Positions 10,244 to 19,662 of a stretch of DNA of 64,000 nucleotides are shown piece after piece. The position numbers and the translations under genes are program-made. How positions within the stretch are numbered: position 1 is the stretch's first letter; the number at the start of each line of letters is the position of its first letter. The notes under the pieces were generated by a model, which was not told the origin of the DNA, did not search any database, and saw only the letters and a program-made list of their open reading frames with translations. Source of the stretch: Candidatus Stramentimicrobium fermentans (GTDB lineage Bacteria > Atribacterota > Phoenicimicrobiia > Phoenicimicrobiales > Stramentimicrobiaceae); assembly GCA_012520575.1 (NCBI GenBank), contig JAAYOB010000007.1, positions 1 to 64,000 of the forward strand, in the 5' to 3' direction.

Positions 10244-11449
10244 TTATTTTCTTAATACTTCAATCCCAGGAAGTTCCCTTCCCGCGACATATTCCAAAGA
10301 GGCTCCACCTCCTGTGGAAATATGTGAAAATTTTGAAGCAAGGCCAAGTTTGTTAACAGCGGATATTGAGTCTCCACCTCCAATTACAGAATAAACTTTT
10401 CCATGTATGCTGGCAATCTTTTTAGCAATCTCATTGGTTCCACGGGCAAATTTAGCCATCTCAAAAACACCTAAAGGACCATTCCAAAAAACAGTTTTGG
10501 CACTATCAATAATCTTCTTAAATTCGTCGATGGTCTTTTCTCCGATATCCATTCCTAACACGTGCTCCCCTATCTCTGCGATAGGTACAATACGGCTCTC
10601 GGAATTAATGCTAAAGTCACCTGATACGTGTACATCTGTGGGAATAATAATCTTTTTGCTACTTCCCTGAATCTTAGCCATTAACCTTTTCACAAAGTCA
10701 ATCTGATTATATTCCCAAATAGATTTCCCAATCTCAAATCCCTGAGCAGCAATAAAAGTGTAAGCCATCCCCCCACCTATTAATAATTTATCACTAATTT
10801 CTGTTAATCTTTCCAATATTTCTATCTTCCCGGAAATTTTAGCACCACCAATTATAGAAATAAAGGGTCGTTCCGGGTCTACTATCAGTCTATCCAATGC
10901 CTTGATTTCTTTAGCCATTAGAAAGCCAGCAAAAGAAGGCAGGTAAGTTGTAACTCCCACAGTAGAAGCGTGTGCCCTATGAGCAGCACCGAAAGCGTCA
11001 TTAACATAGATATCTGCCAGTGAAGCTAATTGTTGGGCAAAAATGGGATTATTACTCTCTTCCTCTTTATGAAAACGTAAATTTTCCAGTAAGACAATAT
11101 CCCCGGAAATCAATTTGTCAACTGCCATCTTAACATCATCGCCAATGCAGTCATTTAATTTAACTACCCTCCTCTGCATAATACTTTCTAAACTCCGGGC
11201 TACGGGGTCCAGTCTCATGCTTTCAACAACATTACCGTTGGGCCTTCCCAAGTGGCTTATTAGAATTATGATACAGTCACAAGCTAGTAAATACTCTACG
11301 GTATCTGATGCTGCCCTAATTCTAGTATCATCCTTAACCTGTAAACTCTCGCTTAGGGGAACATTAAAATCTACCCTAACTAACACCCGTTTCTTTTTCA
11401 GCATATCTTTCGGTATATTTTTTAGTATTGCTAAAGAAGGACTCTTCAT
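10244..11449 (-). CDS. pgk: Phosphoglycerate kinase
   Basis: RVLVRVDFNVPL, ILISHLGRPNG, FWNGPLGVFE, GGGDSISAV. Confidence 0.98.
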   Translation of the reverse strand: MKSPSLAILKNIPKDMLKKKRVLVRVDFNVPLSESLQVKDDTRIRAASDTVEYLLACDCIIILISHLGRPNGNVVESMRLDPVARSLESIMQRRVVKLNDCIGDDVKMAVDKLISGDIVLLENLRFHKEEESNNPIFAQQLASLADIYVNDAFGAAHRAHASTVGVTTYLPSFAGFLMAKEIKALDRLIVDPERPFISIIGGAKISGKIEILERLTEISDKLLIGGGMAYTFIAAQGFEIGKSIWEYNQIDFVKRLMAKIQGSSKKIIIPTDVHVSGDFSINSESRIVPIAEIGEHVLGMDIGEKTIDEFKKIIDSAKTVFWNGPLGVFEMAKFARGTNEIAKKIASIHGKVYSVIGGGDSISAVNKLGLASKFSHISTGGGASLEYVAGRELPGIEVLRK

Positions 11450-11522
11450 AATACATCAAACTCCTCATGAACTGGTAAGTCTAAATTTGAACATAGGCAA
11501 AGATGATTGGTACTTTTAATTT

Positions 11523-12233
11523 TTAAGGAATAATTGAGACGGCAATGATATTTTTTTTAATAGTCATTAATACGATAATAATCAGTAAGGATGGCAATAG
11601 GTTCGCTATCTTGGTCTTCTTGATATCTAATATACCCAAAGATAATCCTATAATGAGTATTCCTCCCACGGCAGTCATTTCATTGATGATATCAGGTGTT
11701 ATCCAATCTCTTAACAAAAAAGCTGCTTGAGTGATTAATCCTTGATATAAAAAAACCGGAACGGCTGATAACAAGACACCTATTCCCAAAGAGGCAGCAA
11801 AAACTATAGAAGAAACCAGGTCTAAGACAGATTTGGCTATTAAAATATTGGGATTGCCAGTTAAACCTTCTTCAATTGCCCCCATAATAGCCATGGAGCC
11901 TACACAAAACAGCAGACTGGTGGTAACAAATCCTTCTGTAAATTTTTCTTTTCCTTCTTGATGTCTAAAGAATAATTTAATTTTCTCTCCTGTTTTTTCT
12001 AATCTAGCTTCAATGTCCATTAGTTCACCGATAATACTACCGGCAACCACCGCTAAAATAATTAATAATATTTCCTTGGCTTGAATGGCCATTTGTATAC
12101 CTAATGCCAAAGAAATAAGTCCGATACCCTGAAAAAGAATCATACTGATCTTTTTGGGAAAATGGCCTTTCAGGGTTAAACCTACCATGCAGCCAATAAT
12201 AATAGCTATAGTGTTAACAATGGTACCTAGCAT
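11523..12233 (-). CDS. DUF554 family membrane protein
   Basis: MLGTIVNTIAIIIGCMVGL start and multi-TM pattern with FCVGSMAIMGAIEEGLTGN. Confidence 0.88.
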   Translation of the reverse strand: MLGTIVNTIAIIIGCMVGLTLKGHFPKKISMILFQGIGLISLALGIQMAIQAKEILLIILAVVAGSIIGELMDIEARLEKTGEKIKLFFRHQEGKEKFTEGFVTTSLLFCVGSMAIMGAIEEGLTGNPNILIAKSVLDLVSSIVFAASLGIGVLLSAVPVFLYQGLITQAAFLLRDWITPDIINEMTAVGGILIIGLSLGILDIKKTKIANLLPSLLIIIVLMTIKKNIIAVSIIP

Positions 12234-12256
12234 GCTAACTCACCAATATTCCGCTA

Positions 12257-12658
12257 TCATATTATTTCATCATCCTGTACCAGCATTTTCTTGTTTGTTT
12301 TCCCCCCGGCATGGCTTGTCTTGATTATAGTCGACTCATGCCCTCCCATTAACTGATCAAGACCTAAGGCAATTATAATCACCGGCCAATATTTCCAAAT
12401 TAAGTCGGGCAGCTGCAAGAGTTCTAGATTTTTTAATAAAAATAGGGCTCCCATTGCCAGCAGTATAAGTCCAAAAAAGATGGACTTTTTTTGCAATATT
12501 TCCATCAACCCCCAAAGCAAAATAAATATAGGCCAAAAAAGCCAAATCCTTCCCCATATTGAGATACCTAGCAAATTTTCCAGGAGAAAAATAATGCCGA
12601 TTACCAGAATTATCAATCCAAACAACCACTGTCCTGGACTTTTTCCCATCTTATTCAT
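12257..12658 (-). CDS. Small LiaI/LiaF-TM-like (DUF5668-type) membrane protein
   Basis: Three TM segments with LFWPIFILLWGL and KYWPVIIIALGLDQLM repeats; start moved to 12658 because of GGAGG SD with 9-nt spacing. Confidence 0.7.
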   Translation of the reverse strand: MNKMGKSPGQWLFGLIILVIGIIFLLENLLGISIWGRIWLFWPIFILLWGLMEILQKKSIFFGLILLAMGALFLLKNLELLQLPDLIWKYWPVIIIALGLDQLMGGHESTIIKTSHAGGKTNKKMLVQDDEII

Positions 12659-12744
12659 TACCATATACCTCCAAAATAAATAAAGCTCATAATGCCAACA
12701 GTGAGAAAATCGATTTATTATCTTATCTGTTAATATAGCTGCTC

Positions 12745-13092
12745 CTATATATTCACCTGTTTTGCATCTTGCCAAAGTTGTTCTAAGTGATAAAAACTGC
12801 GCTTTTCTTCAGAAAAGAGATGAATTATTATATCTCCGCAATCCAGTAGAGCCCAACCAGTGTATTCGCTACCCTCGCAACGTAGATTTCGGTTAATCTT
12901 GTTCTCTATTATGGCATCCTTAATTACAGCGATAAGAGATTTTAAATGAATAGAAGATTGGGAAGTAGTAATTATAAAATAATCTGCAATGATAGAAATT
13001 TTTTTGATATCGAGGATAATTGTATCTTTAGCCTTCTTTTCTTGCAAAGTTTTGGCAAAATATAGGGCAATTCCCTCGCTATTATCAATCAA
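12745..13092 (-). CDS. rsfS: Ribosomal silencing factor RsfS
   Basis: DTIILDIKKISIIADYFIITTSQS...GWALLDCGDIIIHLFSEEKRSFYHLEQLW; TTG start preferred because AGGAG lies 8 nt upstream. Confidence 0.9.
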   Translation of the reverse strand: MIDNSEGIALYFAKTLQEKKAKDTIILDIKKISIIADYFIITTSQSSIHLKSLIAVIKDAIIENKINRNLRCEGSEYTGWALLDCGDIIIHLFSEEKRSFYHLEQLWQDAKQVNI

Positions 13093-13151
13093 ATACAATT
13101 CTCCTATAAAAATTTTATTTAATTTAGATAAAATATAATAATATAACAATA

Positions 13152-13376
13152 GGTTTCGAGAAATAAAAAGCTATCATTAAGGTAATTTAGCGCATTTAAT
13201 CTACTAATATATTATCACAAAGGTAAAACAAGTTCTATGAGACCGGTTTAAATATTATGAACTATTTGTTTTAGCTCTTAGGTAGATAGCTTCTACATTA
13301 TATACACTTATTGTTTTCTCGAAATTCACAAATATAACCTTTGTTACTCTGAAAAGCCGGGCGAAATATTTAAACC
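13152..13376. repeat. Cluster of imperfectly nested inverted repeats in the rsfS-lcp intergenic region
   Basis: TTTCGAGAAA 13154-13163/13315-13324; AAGCTATC 13168-13175/13285-13292; ACAAAGGT 13217-13224/13337-13344; GGTTTAAATATT 13245-13256/13365-13376. Confidence 0.6.
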
Positions 13377-13584
13377 ATTTTCAGCATTATCTGCAATCCA
13401 TTACCAGGCAGGGTATTCATTTAGAACAGTTTTGAAGCCAAAGATTTACATATTCCTAACATTGCTAATTGGGTTAAAAAGCATAACATCAAACATATTA
13501 ATTCCTCAGACCAATGTACACCACTACTGCAGGCCCACTTGTTTATTATAAAAATAATACTTGTTCGGCAGCAAAATTACAGAG

Positions 13585-14763
13585 TTAGTATGCTATATTT
13601 TTTCCGACTATTATAGTCATATCGATTCCATTATGCGGTTGCTCCTTGCGAACTATTTCCACATCTCCAATGGCTTGAGTGATATATTCTTCCAATTTGA
13701 CATTTTTAGCATAAACAATAAGAACAGTTTTCTGATAGTCAAAGTTATCTGCATTGTCAACATTAGCGACGTCAAAGCCTAACTTTTTCAATTGTTGGGC
13801 CACCTGATTTGCCATACCCGGAATTTGGCTTCCATTTAAAACTTCAACTTTAAGTCCCCTATATTTATTATTTAATAAATTCTGAATACGGCTTTTTACT
13901 TCTTGGACATCAGGTACCAAGTAACTTATGCCGTCTATGTATTGGGGTTCACCATGAATTGTTTCCACCCATATTTTGCTCCTATCAACATTCTTCATTA
14001 TTCTAGCTAATGTAACAATATCATTGGGGTGCATATTTGTATTGATATAATCTGTTAAATTATTAATGAGAGTCGGTATTTTAGCAAAGCTTTCCATATT
14101 CAGCACTTTATCAATAACGGCATTTATTAGTTTTTGCTGTCTTTGAATCCTCCCTAAATCACCAAGGGCATCAGAGCGGAACCTGACATATTCCAGAGCT
14201 TTTTCTCCATCAAGAATTTGTTGGCCTCGGTTCAGGTTAATTCTTAAAGAGCCTGCTCTATCAGTATAGTGCATCTCCTTTTCTACAAAAATATTCACCC
14301 CATCCAAAGCATCAATAATATATCTGAAACTTTCGAAATCAATCACTCCATAATAATGAATGGATAGGCCAGTAAATTCTTCTACCGTTTTCTCTAATAA
14401 ATCTATTCCACGATAGGCAAAGGCATGGTTTATCTTGTCAAGACCCTTATTAGGAATCAATACTCTCATATCTCTTGGTATAGAAAATAGTACGGCATCC
14501 TTAGTTTTAGGGTCTAAGCTTAAAATCAAAATGGTGTCAGCTCGTCCATTAGCCTCCACGCTGTCAGTACCAACTGCCAAGATGTTAAGTCTATCATAAC
14601 CCAAAATGCCAGATTGAAATGGAAATACATTTAAAAAATACATAAGAGTTAAACAAATGGTCAAGAAAAGACCAAAAAAGAAGATTTGAATAAACCTATT
14701 TCTTTTAGTTCTCGAGCGGATATGCCTTTCTGCCCTACTCATCAAATTAGTATCCTTTTTCAA
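13585..14763 (-). CDS. LytR-CpsA-Psr (LCP) family protein with C-terminal LytR_C domain
   Basis: N-terminal TM; GTDSVEANGRADTILILSLDPKTKDAVLFSIPRDMRV, YVRFRSDALGDLGRIQRQQ; C-terminal VEVLNGSQIPGMANQVAQQLKKLGFDV. Confidence 0.95.
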   Translation of the reverse strand: MKKDTNLMSRAERHIRSRTKRNRFIQIFFFGLFLTICLTLMYFLNVFPFQSGILGYDRLNILAVGTDSVEANGRADTILILSLDPKTKDAVLFSIPRDMRVLIPNKGLDKINHAFAYRGIDLLEKTVEEFTGLSIHYYGVIDFESFRYIIDALDGVNIFVEKEMHYTDRAGSLRINLNRGQQILDGEKALEYVRFRSDALGDLGRIQRQQKLINAVIDKVLNMESFAKIPTLINNLTDYINTNMHPNDIVTLARIMKNVDRSKIWVETIHGEPQYIDGISYLVPDVQEVKSRIQNLLNNKYRGLKVEVLNGSQIPGMANQVAQQLKKLGFDVANVDNADNFDYQKTVLIVYAKNVKLEEYITQAIGDVEIVRKEQPHNGIDMTIIVGKNIAY

Positions 14764-15316
14764 TTATAATTTTATTTCTAGCTCCTATAGTATCGGGATG
14801 AACAACTAATCTTTTAGAAATTAAGTATTCTAATTCCTGATCAAGCAATTCTAACATAGCTAAATCTATATCTTTATACACCAATGGCCACAACTTTTTT
14901 ATTTTCGTTAAATTTCTATCCGGCTCAATCTTATCGGCTATATATACTATTTTCCCTATCAAACCAAGTTTAACAGAGGCTGTGCTATGATACTTTACGG
15001 CATCCACAATCTCTTGGTCCTCAATCTGAAAAACTTCTTTAGCCATCTCTGCGCCCACGTAAGCATGCCAAATTTTGGGAATATGTCTTTCTACCTCATT
15101 AAGTCTTATATTATACTTTTTTATCAAGCTCTTCATATGACTATCTGAATAATCTTTAGCACAATCATGAATTAATCCTGAGATCTTAACACTTTTAATG
15201 GGCAAATTATAATATTCAGCAATTTGTTCTGCTACCGAACTGACTCGGCAAGCATGTTCATACCTATTCTTTTCCATAATGTCTTTTAGCTTATCTTTAA
15301 TCTCTTCTAAATCCAT
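14747..15316 (-). CDS. yqeK: HD-domain hydrolase YqeK (Ap4A hydrolase family)
   Basis: RYEHACRVSSVAE, SGLIHDCAKDYS, adjacent to nadD. Confidence 0.92.
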   Translation of the reverse strand: MDLEEIKDKLKDIMEKNRYEHACRVSSVAEQIAEYYNLPIKSVKISGLIHDCAKDYSDSHMKSLIKKYNIRLNEVERHIPKIWHAYVGAEMAKEVFQIEDQEIVDAVKYHSTASVKLGLIGKIVYIADKIEPDRNLTKIKKLWPLVYKDIDLAMLELLDQELEYLISKRLVVHPDTIGARNKIIIEKGY

Positions 15317-15367
15317 TCTAATGATACAATGCTCTAAACTATTTTTTATTAACTTCTTGTTCCTTAT

Positions 15368-16000
15368 TTAAACATACAATTTATTCTTATAGATATAATC
15401 TCTTACTTCCTCCAAAACGATATATTTGATATTTAAGTTATTCTTTACTCTATATCTGATATCAGTGGAAGAAATGGCTAATGCCGGGATTTCCATAATT
15501 TTCAAAACCTTTTTAAAATTATCATTTAATTTATCTAAATCATATCCCGGTCTGGTAGCCGCTACGAATTGGCACAGTTTTATTAACTCATCTTTTTTAT
15601 ACCAGGTATCTATCTCTAAAAAGGCATCTGCACCTGTAATAAAAAAAATATTGGTTTGCCAACCATATATTTTACGGAATTCCCTAACAGTATCTATAGT
15701 ATAAGAGGGGCCTGGCCGATTTATTTCTATTTTAGAAACTTCAAAATAGGGGTTATCTTCAGTGGCTAAATAAGTCATCTTCAATCTGTGTTTAATATCA
15801 GTTATCTGATCATTCCTCTTGTGAATTGGTTGTAGGCTGGGCACAAATATCACTTTATGTAAATTAAATTTTATTCTAGCCTCCTCAGCTGTAAAAAGAT
15901 GGCCTATATGAATTGGATCGAATACCCCACCCATTATTCCTAACCGTAAATCTTTCTCAAACTGTCCGTTCTTATCTTTTTCTGATTGGCTGCTATTCAT
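15368..16000 (-). CDS. nadD: Nicotinate-nucleotide adenylyltransferase
   Basis: LGIMGGVFDPIHIGHL and SSTDIRYRV motifs. Confidence 0.95.
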   Translation of the reverse strand: MNSSQSEKDKNGQFEKDLRLGIMGGVFDPIHIGHLFTAEEARIKFNLHKVIFVPSLQPIHKRNDQITDIKHRLKMTYLATEDNPYFEVSKIEINRPGPSYTIDTVREFRKIYGWQTNIFFITGADAFLEIDTWYKKDELIKLCQFVAATRPGYDLDKLNDNFKKVLKIMEIPALAISSTDIRYRVKNNLNIKYIVLEEVRDYIYKNKLYV

Positions 16001-16062
16001 TATTGTTCACTATCTTTTTCTTATTTATTATTAATCCATGGTAGCTCATACCTGTCTCAATG

Positions 16063-17010
16063 TTATTCAAAAAGTTCTTCTCCTACTACCTCTTTGTTAA
16101 CAATTCTAAATGTTTTTTGTTCTTTTTCGTATTTCCACAACTCAATTAATTCTTTAGAGTCTTCTTTAATAATTTCAATGGTATCAGGATACCCTAAATT
16201 AGTATATCCAGCGTTATTTAAAACCTGTTCAAAGGGCGCTGCTTTTACTTCTCGTAATTGTTCTATCAAGTCATCTTTTCTTTCATTCAGCCCCAGAGAT
16301 TGAAAAATTCTTATCAACTCTTGATAGGAATACCAATACTCAGATGGTCTTTGGAAGGCAGATGGGTTGTTTTTTTCTTCAGTTGCTATAACTTTCTCAA
16401 AACTGCTTATCGCTAAAGAAGTATACTGCCAGCTGACCTTTTTCGATAGGGCTTCATAGACCTCTGCCAGCCAATAATAAGCGGCTATATTATTACTATT
16501 TAAATCTGCCGCTTTTTTCAAATAGGGAATAGCCGACAACAAAGAATAGTTATCAACGCTTTTTTCATCTAAAAAAATATCTTTTTGAATTTCAATTAGA
16601 TTCAAACCTGCCAATAAAAAGTCACCAGACCTATCACTAGTTACTTTAGAAGTATTTCGAAAGCTATCGTTTAAATACTGGAAGGCGTAAGAATTTCTGG
16701 GGTTTATTCTTAATACGTTTATCCATTGAGTCACTGCTCGGTCATACTGTCCAGTCTGCCGAAAAGTTTTGCCTAACCAATAATGTGCATTCTCAAAATT
16801 AGGATTTAGCTCAATCGCCTTTTTATAATTTTCTTCAGCCTTGTTGTAATCACCCTGCGAAAAAAATTGATAGCCATCTTGATAGTAGGACTGAGCATCC
16901 TGGGCATTAAGTTGGCTAAAATAGCTAAAAAACAGAATAATTAAGATAACCGCAATTTTTAGAAATTTTTTCTCGATTTTTAAATTGCTAGTCTTCTTGT
17001 CGCTATGCAT
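16063..17010 (-). CDS. Exported TPR-repeat protein
   Basis: Signal/TM segment KIAVILIILFFSYFSQLNA, then TPRs (YYQDGYQFFSQGDYNKAEENYKKAIELNPNFENAHYWLGK). Confidence 0.85.
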   Translation of the reverse strand: MHSDKKTSNLKIEKKFLKIAVILIILFFSYFSQLNAQDAQSYYQDGYQFFSQGDYNKAEENYKKAIELNPNFENAHYWLGKTFRQTGQYDRAVTQWINVLRINPRNSYAFQYLNDSFRNTSKVTSDRSGDFLLAGLNLIEIQKDIFLDEKSVDNYSLLSAIPYLKKAADLNSNNIAAYYWLAEVYEALSKKVSWQYTSLAISSFEKVIATEEKNNPSAFQRPSEYWYSYQELIRIFQSLGLNERKDDLIEQLREVKAAPFEQVLNNAGYTNLGYPDTIEIIKEDSKELIELWKYEKEQKTFRIVNKEVVGEELFE

Positions 17011-17074
17011 TTTTGTACCTCCTTGATAGACAACTTTTGGAACTGATTATTGATAATCAATCTATCTGTTTAAT

Positions 17075-17428
17075 TCATTTACCCTGATCCGGTTGAGCAG
17101 ACTTTTGACTTTCTTCATATTTTTCCACATAATTCATACGCAAATTAGCCAGTAAGTTTTCTATCTGCTTCTTATCTTCAGATTCTAGCTCATCTTTAAT
17201 CTGGTTTAATAAGAATTCTACACTATCAATGGATATCTTGGCTCTTTTAAAATCTTGCTTAACCTCTCCTGTATCAGGATCAGATATTAAGCCCAGGTCC
17301 TCCCAAGCCTTGCTGTTTAATATACCTATAAACCAAACCAATAGCGTGGCCAATGGTAGCTGGTGTGGATATATTTTTTGTTCATTACTTTGCTCTTTCT
17401 CCGGAGATTCTTTTTCTTTGTTATCCAT
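17075..17428 (-). CDS. DUF1844 family protein
   Basis: LATLLVWFIGILNSKAWEDLGLISDP...FKRAKISIDSVEFLLNQIKDEL. Confidence 0.8.
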   Translation of the reverse strand: MDNKEKESPEKEQSNEQKIYPHQLPLATLLVWFIGILNSKAWEDLGLISDPDTGEVKQDFKRAKISIDSVEFLLNQIKDELESEDKKQIENLLANLRMNYVEKYEESQKSAQPDQGK

Positions 17429-17539
17429 GTAATGCCTTCCTTTCTCTAAATTATTCTGTGTACATATACTCAGGATGACACTTTAACATAATAATTTTAA
17501 TTGAGTAATCATTATTGTTATATTAATGTGTCTAAATCA

Positions 17540-18007
17540 CTATTCAAGTAAAGCAACGCAAAAAGCAACAATTCCCTCTCCTTTTCCTATGTAACCCATT
17601 CCTTCATTGGTAGTTGCTTTGATATTGATATTATTTTCATCGATTCTTAAAACACTAGCTATATTCCTTTTCATATCAGGATAATAGGGTATTAGTTTAG
17701 GATTTTCAAGTACAACTGTTATATCAATATTGTTAATTTTATATTGCTTTCTTTCTATTAGCTTAACGATATGGTCCAATAAAGTCAGACTGGAAATACC
17801 TTTCCATTCCAACTCGTTGTCCGGAAAAAACATCCCGATATCCCCTTGGCCGGAAGCTCCAAGTAATGAATCAATAACAGCATGTATAACCACATCGGCA
17901 TCTGAATGCCCCTCTAATCCTTTCTCATAATCTATTTTTACACCACCTAGGATTAGCGTTTTCCCCTTTTTTAGTGGATGGGCATCATAACCAAAGCCAA
18001 TTCTCAT
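17540..18007 (-). CDS. ispF: 2-C-methyl-D-erythritol 2,4-cyclodiphosphate synthase
   Basis: RIGFGYDAHPL, GHSDADVVIHAVIDSLLGA, KATTNEGMGYIGKGEG. Confidence 0.98.
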   Translation of the reverse strand: MRIGFGYDAHPLKKGKTLILGGVKIDYEKGLEGHSDADVVIHAVIDSLLGASGQGDIGMFFPDNELEWKGISSLTLLDHIVKLIERKQYKINNIDITVVLENPKLIPYYPDMKRNIASVLRIDENNINIKATTNEGMGYIGKGEGIVAFCVALLE

Positions 18008-18051
18008 ATTTTTCCTCTTTACTAACTAAAATATTCTATATCTAAGCAACT

Positions 18052-18963
18052 TTAGTTATAGAATCGATCAAAAACAATTTTATGTGCCTGTGTGGTGCAG
18101 GTACGGTATACAAAAGGATATTCTTCTCTGATATTTTCATAAACTTTATCTCGGTATCCTTGTTTTTCAAATAGACCATAGACCGTCGGGCCGCTGCCTG
18201 ATAAAGCAACAGCCGAAGCACCTGAGTTTTTTAATCTATTTTTTATATTTTTGATAATGGGATATTCTTTAGAGAGGATGGCATCAAAGCTATTATAAAC
18301 AACCTGCTGAATTTCAGATGGCTTAATTGCTTCCTTCTTATTTAAAAAATGCGAAACACTGGGTGCCTGCTCTTTATTACTATCAGATAATTGGTCAAAA
18401 AGCTGATAAGCGTATTCGCTCTTAATTTTAATTCCCGGATTAATCAGTATTAGCGGAACTGGAGGGTAAACCGATGACAAGGGGACAATCAATTCTCCCC
18501 TGCCCTGAGCCAGTACAGTGCCTCTCGTTATAAAAAATGGTACATCCATTCCAAATTCAGCCGCCATATTTATAAGTTGGACTTTGCTTAATTTTAGATT
18601 AAATATTTTGTTGATACCTACCATAATTGCCGCTATGTTTGAAGAGCCTCCCCCTAAACCTGAGGCAATGGGTATATTTTTATTTAAAATTACTCTGATT
18701 CCTTTGCCAGTATTGGCTACTAACATAGCAACTGCTTGGTACATAACACTTTTTTTTCCAGTTGGGACTTCTGGGTTATTACACTCTATATAGATATCAG
18801 GTTTTTTGATTGGCTCCAGGGATATCTCGTCATAGAGGTCTACTGTTTGTAGTATAGTCTCAATATTATGATAACCATTGTTTAATTTTTGACCAATACT
18901 CAAATATAAATTTATTTTGGCATAACTCTTTAATTTTAAAGTATCTGACGTATTATTTTCCAA
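18052..18963 (-). CDS. ispE: 4-diphosphocytidyl-2-C-methyl-D-erythritol kinase
   Basis: SYAKINLYLSIG, IPIASGLGGGSSNIAAIM, ALSGSGPTVYGLF. Confidence 0.97.
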   Translation of the reverse strand: MENNTSDTLKLKSYAKINLYLSIGQKLNNGYHNIETILQTVDLYDEISLEPIKKPDIYIECNNPEVPTGKKSVMYQAVAMLVANTGKGIRVILNKNIPIASGLGGGSSNIAAIMVGINKIFNLKLSKVQLINMAAEFGMDVPFFITRGTVLAQGRGELIVPLSSVYPPVPLILINPGIKIKSEYAYQLFDQLSDSNKEQAPSVSHFLNKKEAIKPSEIQQVVYNSFDAILSKEYPIIKNIKNRLKNSGASAVALSGSGPTVYGLFEKQGYRDKVYENIREEYPFVYRTCTTQAHKIVFDRFYN

Positions 18964-19654
18964 AATTATACCTGTTTAACAGAATTTCAGTTAACAGTAG
19001 ATCGGTCTGGGAGGTGACTTTGATATTTTCTTCTGAACCACGCAGAATGCCAACTTTCCCTCCATAACACTCTAAGATAGTAGAATCATCAGTAGCCTTT
19101 ATCTTATCCCGCTTTGCTCTTTTATAGTATTCTTTTATTTTTCTCAGTCTAAAGACTTGTGGAGTCTGCACCATCCAGAATTTACTACGGTCAACCGTAC
19201 TTTCTACCAACATTTCTTCCAATATTACCCTCTTAATAGTATTCACAGCCGGGATAGCTAAAATTACTCCGTCATAATTATTAACCATCTCTATTGGCTT
19301 ATCAATCATCCATTTCTGAATTAGAGGACGCGCCCCATCGTGAATACAAACCACTCCGTCTTCCTCTTTGATAGCCATTAGTCCGCAATAGACCGATTCT
19401 TGTCTGGTTGGGCCACCGATAATCACGTTTTTTATTTTTCTATAATCATTCTTCTTTAGTATTTCTTGCTCAATTTTCCCAAGATCTTGCGCTCTAACCA
19501 CCAGTACAATTTCATCAATCTTATTGGATTCCTCAAATTTTGCTAAGGTATAGGAAAGGAGCGGTTTACCAGATATCGGTATCAACATCTTACTGTGGGA
19601 GTGGCGCAACCTCTCTCCGCTGCCTGCCGCTGCGATTATTGCAAAATTCTTCAT
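18953..19654 (-). CDS. ispD: 2-C-methyl-D-erythritol 4-phosphate cytidylyltransferase
   Basis: AAAGSGERL, VCIHDGARPL, QTPQVFR, TDDSTILE. Confidence 0.97.
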   Translation of the reverse strand: MKNFAIIAAAGSGERLRHSHSKMLIPISGKPLLSYTLAKFEESNKIDEIVLVVRAQDLGKIEQEILKKNDYRKIKNVIIGGPTRQESVYCGLMAIKEEDGVVCIHDGARPLIQKWMIDKPIEMVNNYDGVILAIPAVNTIKRVILEEMLVESTVDRSKFWMVQTPQVFRLRKIKEYYKRAKRDKIKATDDSTILECYGGKVGILRGSEENIKVTSQTDLLLTEILLNRYNFGK

Positions 19655-19662
19655 TAATATTT

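Noticed and set aside
12357-12629. 90-aa minus-strand ORF overlapping the LiaI-like gene in another frame
   Set aside because: Alternate-frame ORF without SD or recognisable domain; the overlapping TM protein has a clear GGAGG SD.
13385-13584. Possible degraded transposase fragment (plus frame ...AKDLHIPNIANWVKKHNIKHINSSDQCTPLLQ)
   Set aside because: Vaguely resembles DDE-integrase C-terminal segments, but it is short, contains stops, lacks the catalytic motif and has no terminal repeats I could identify; not strong enough to call.
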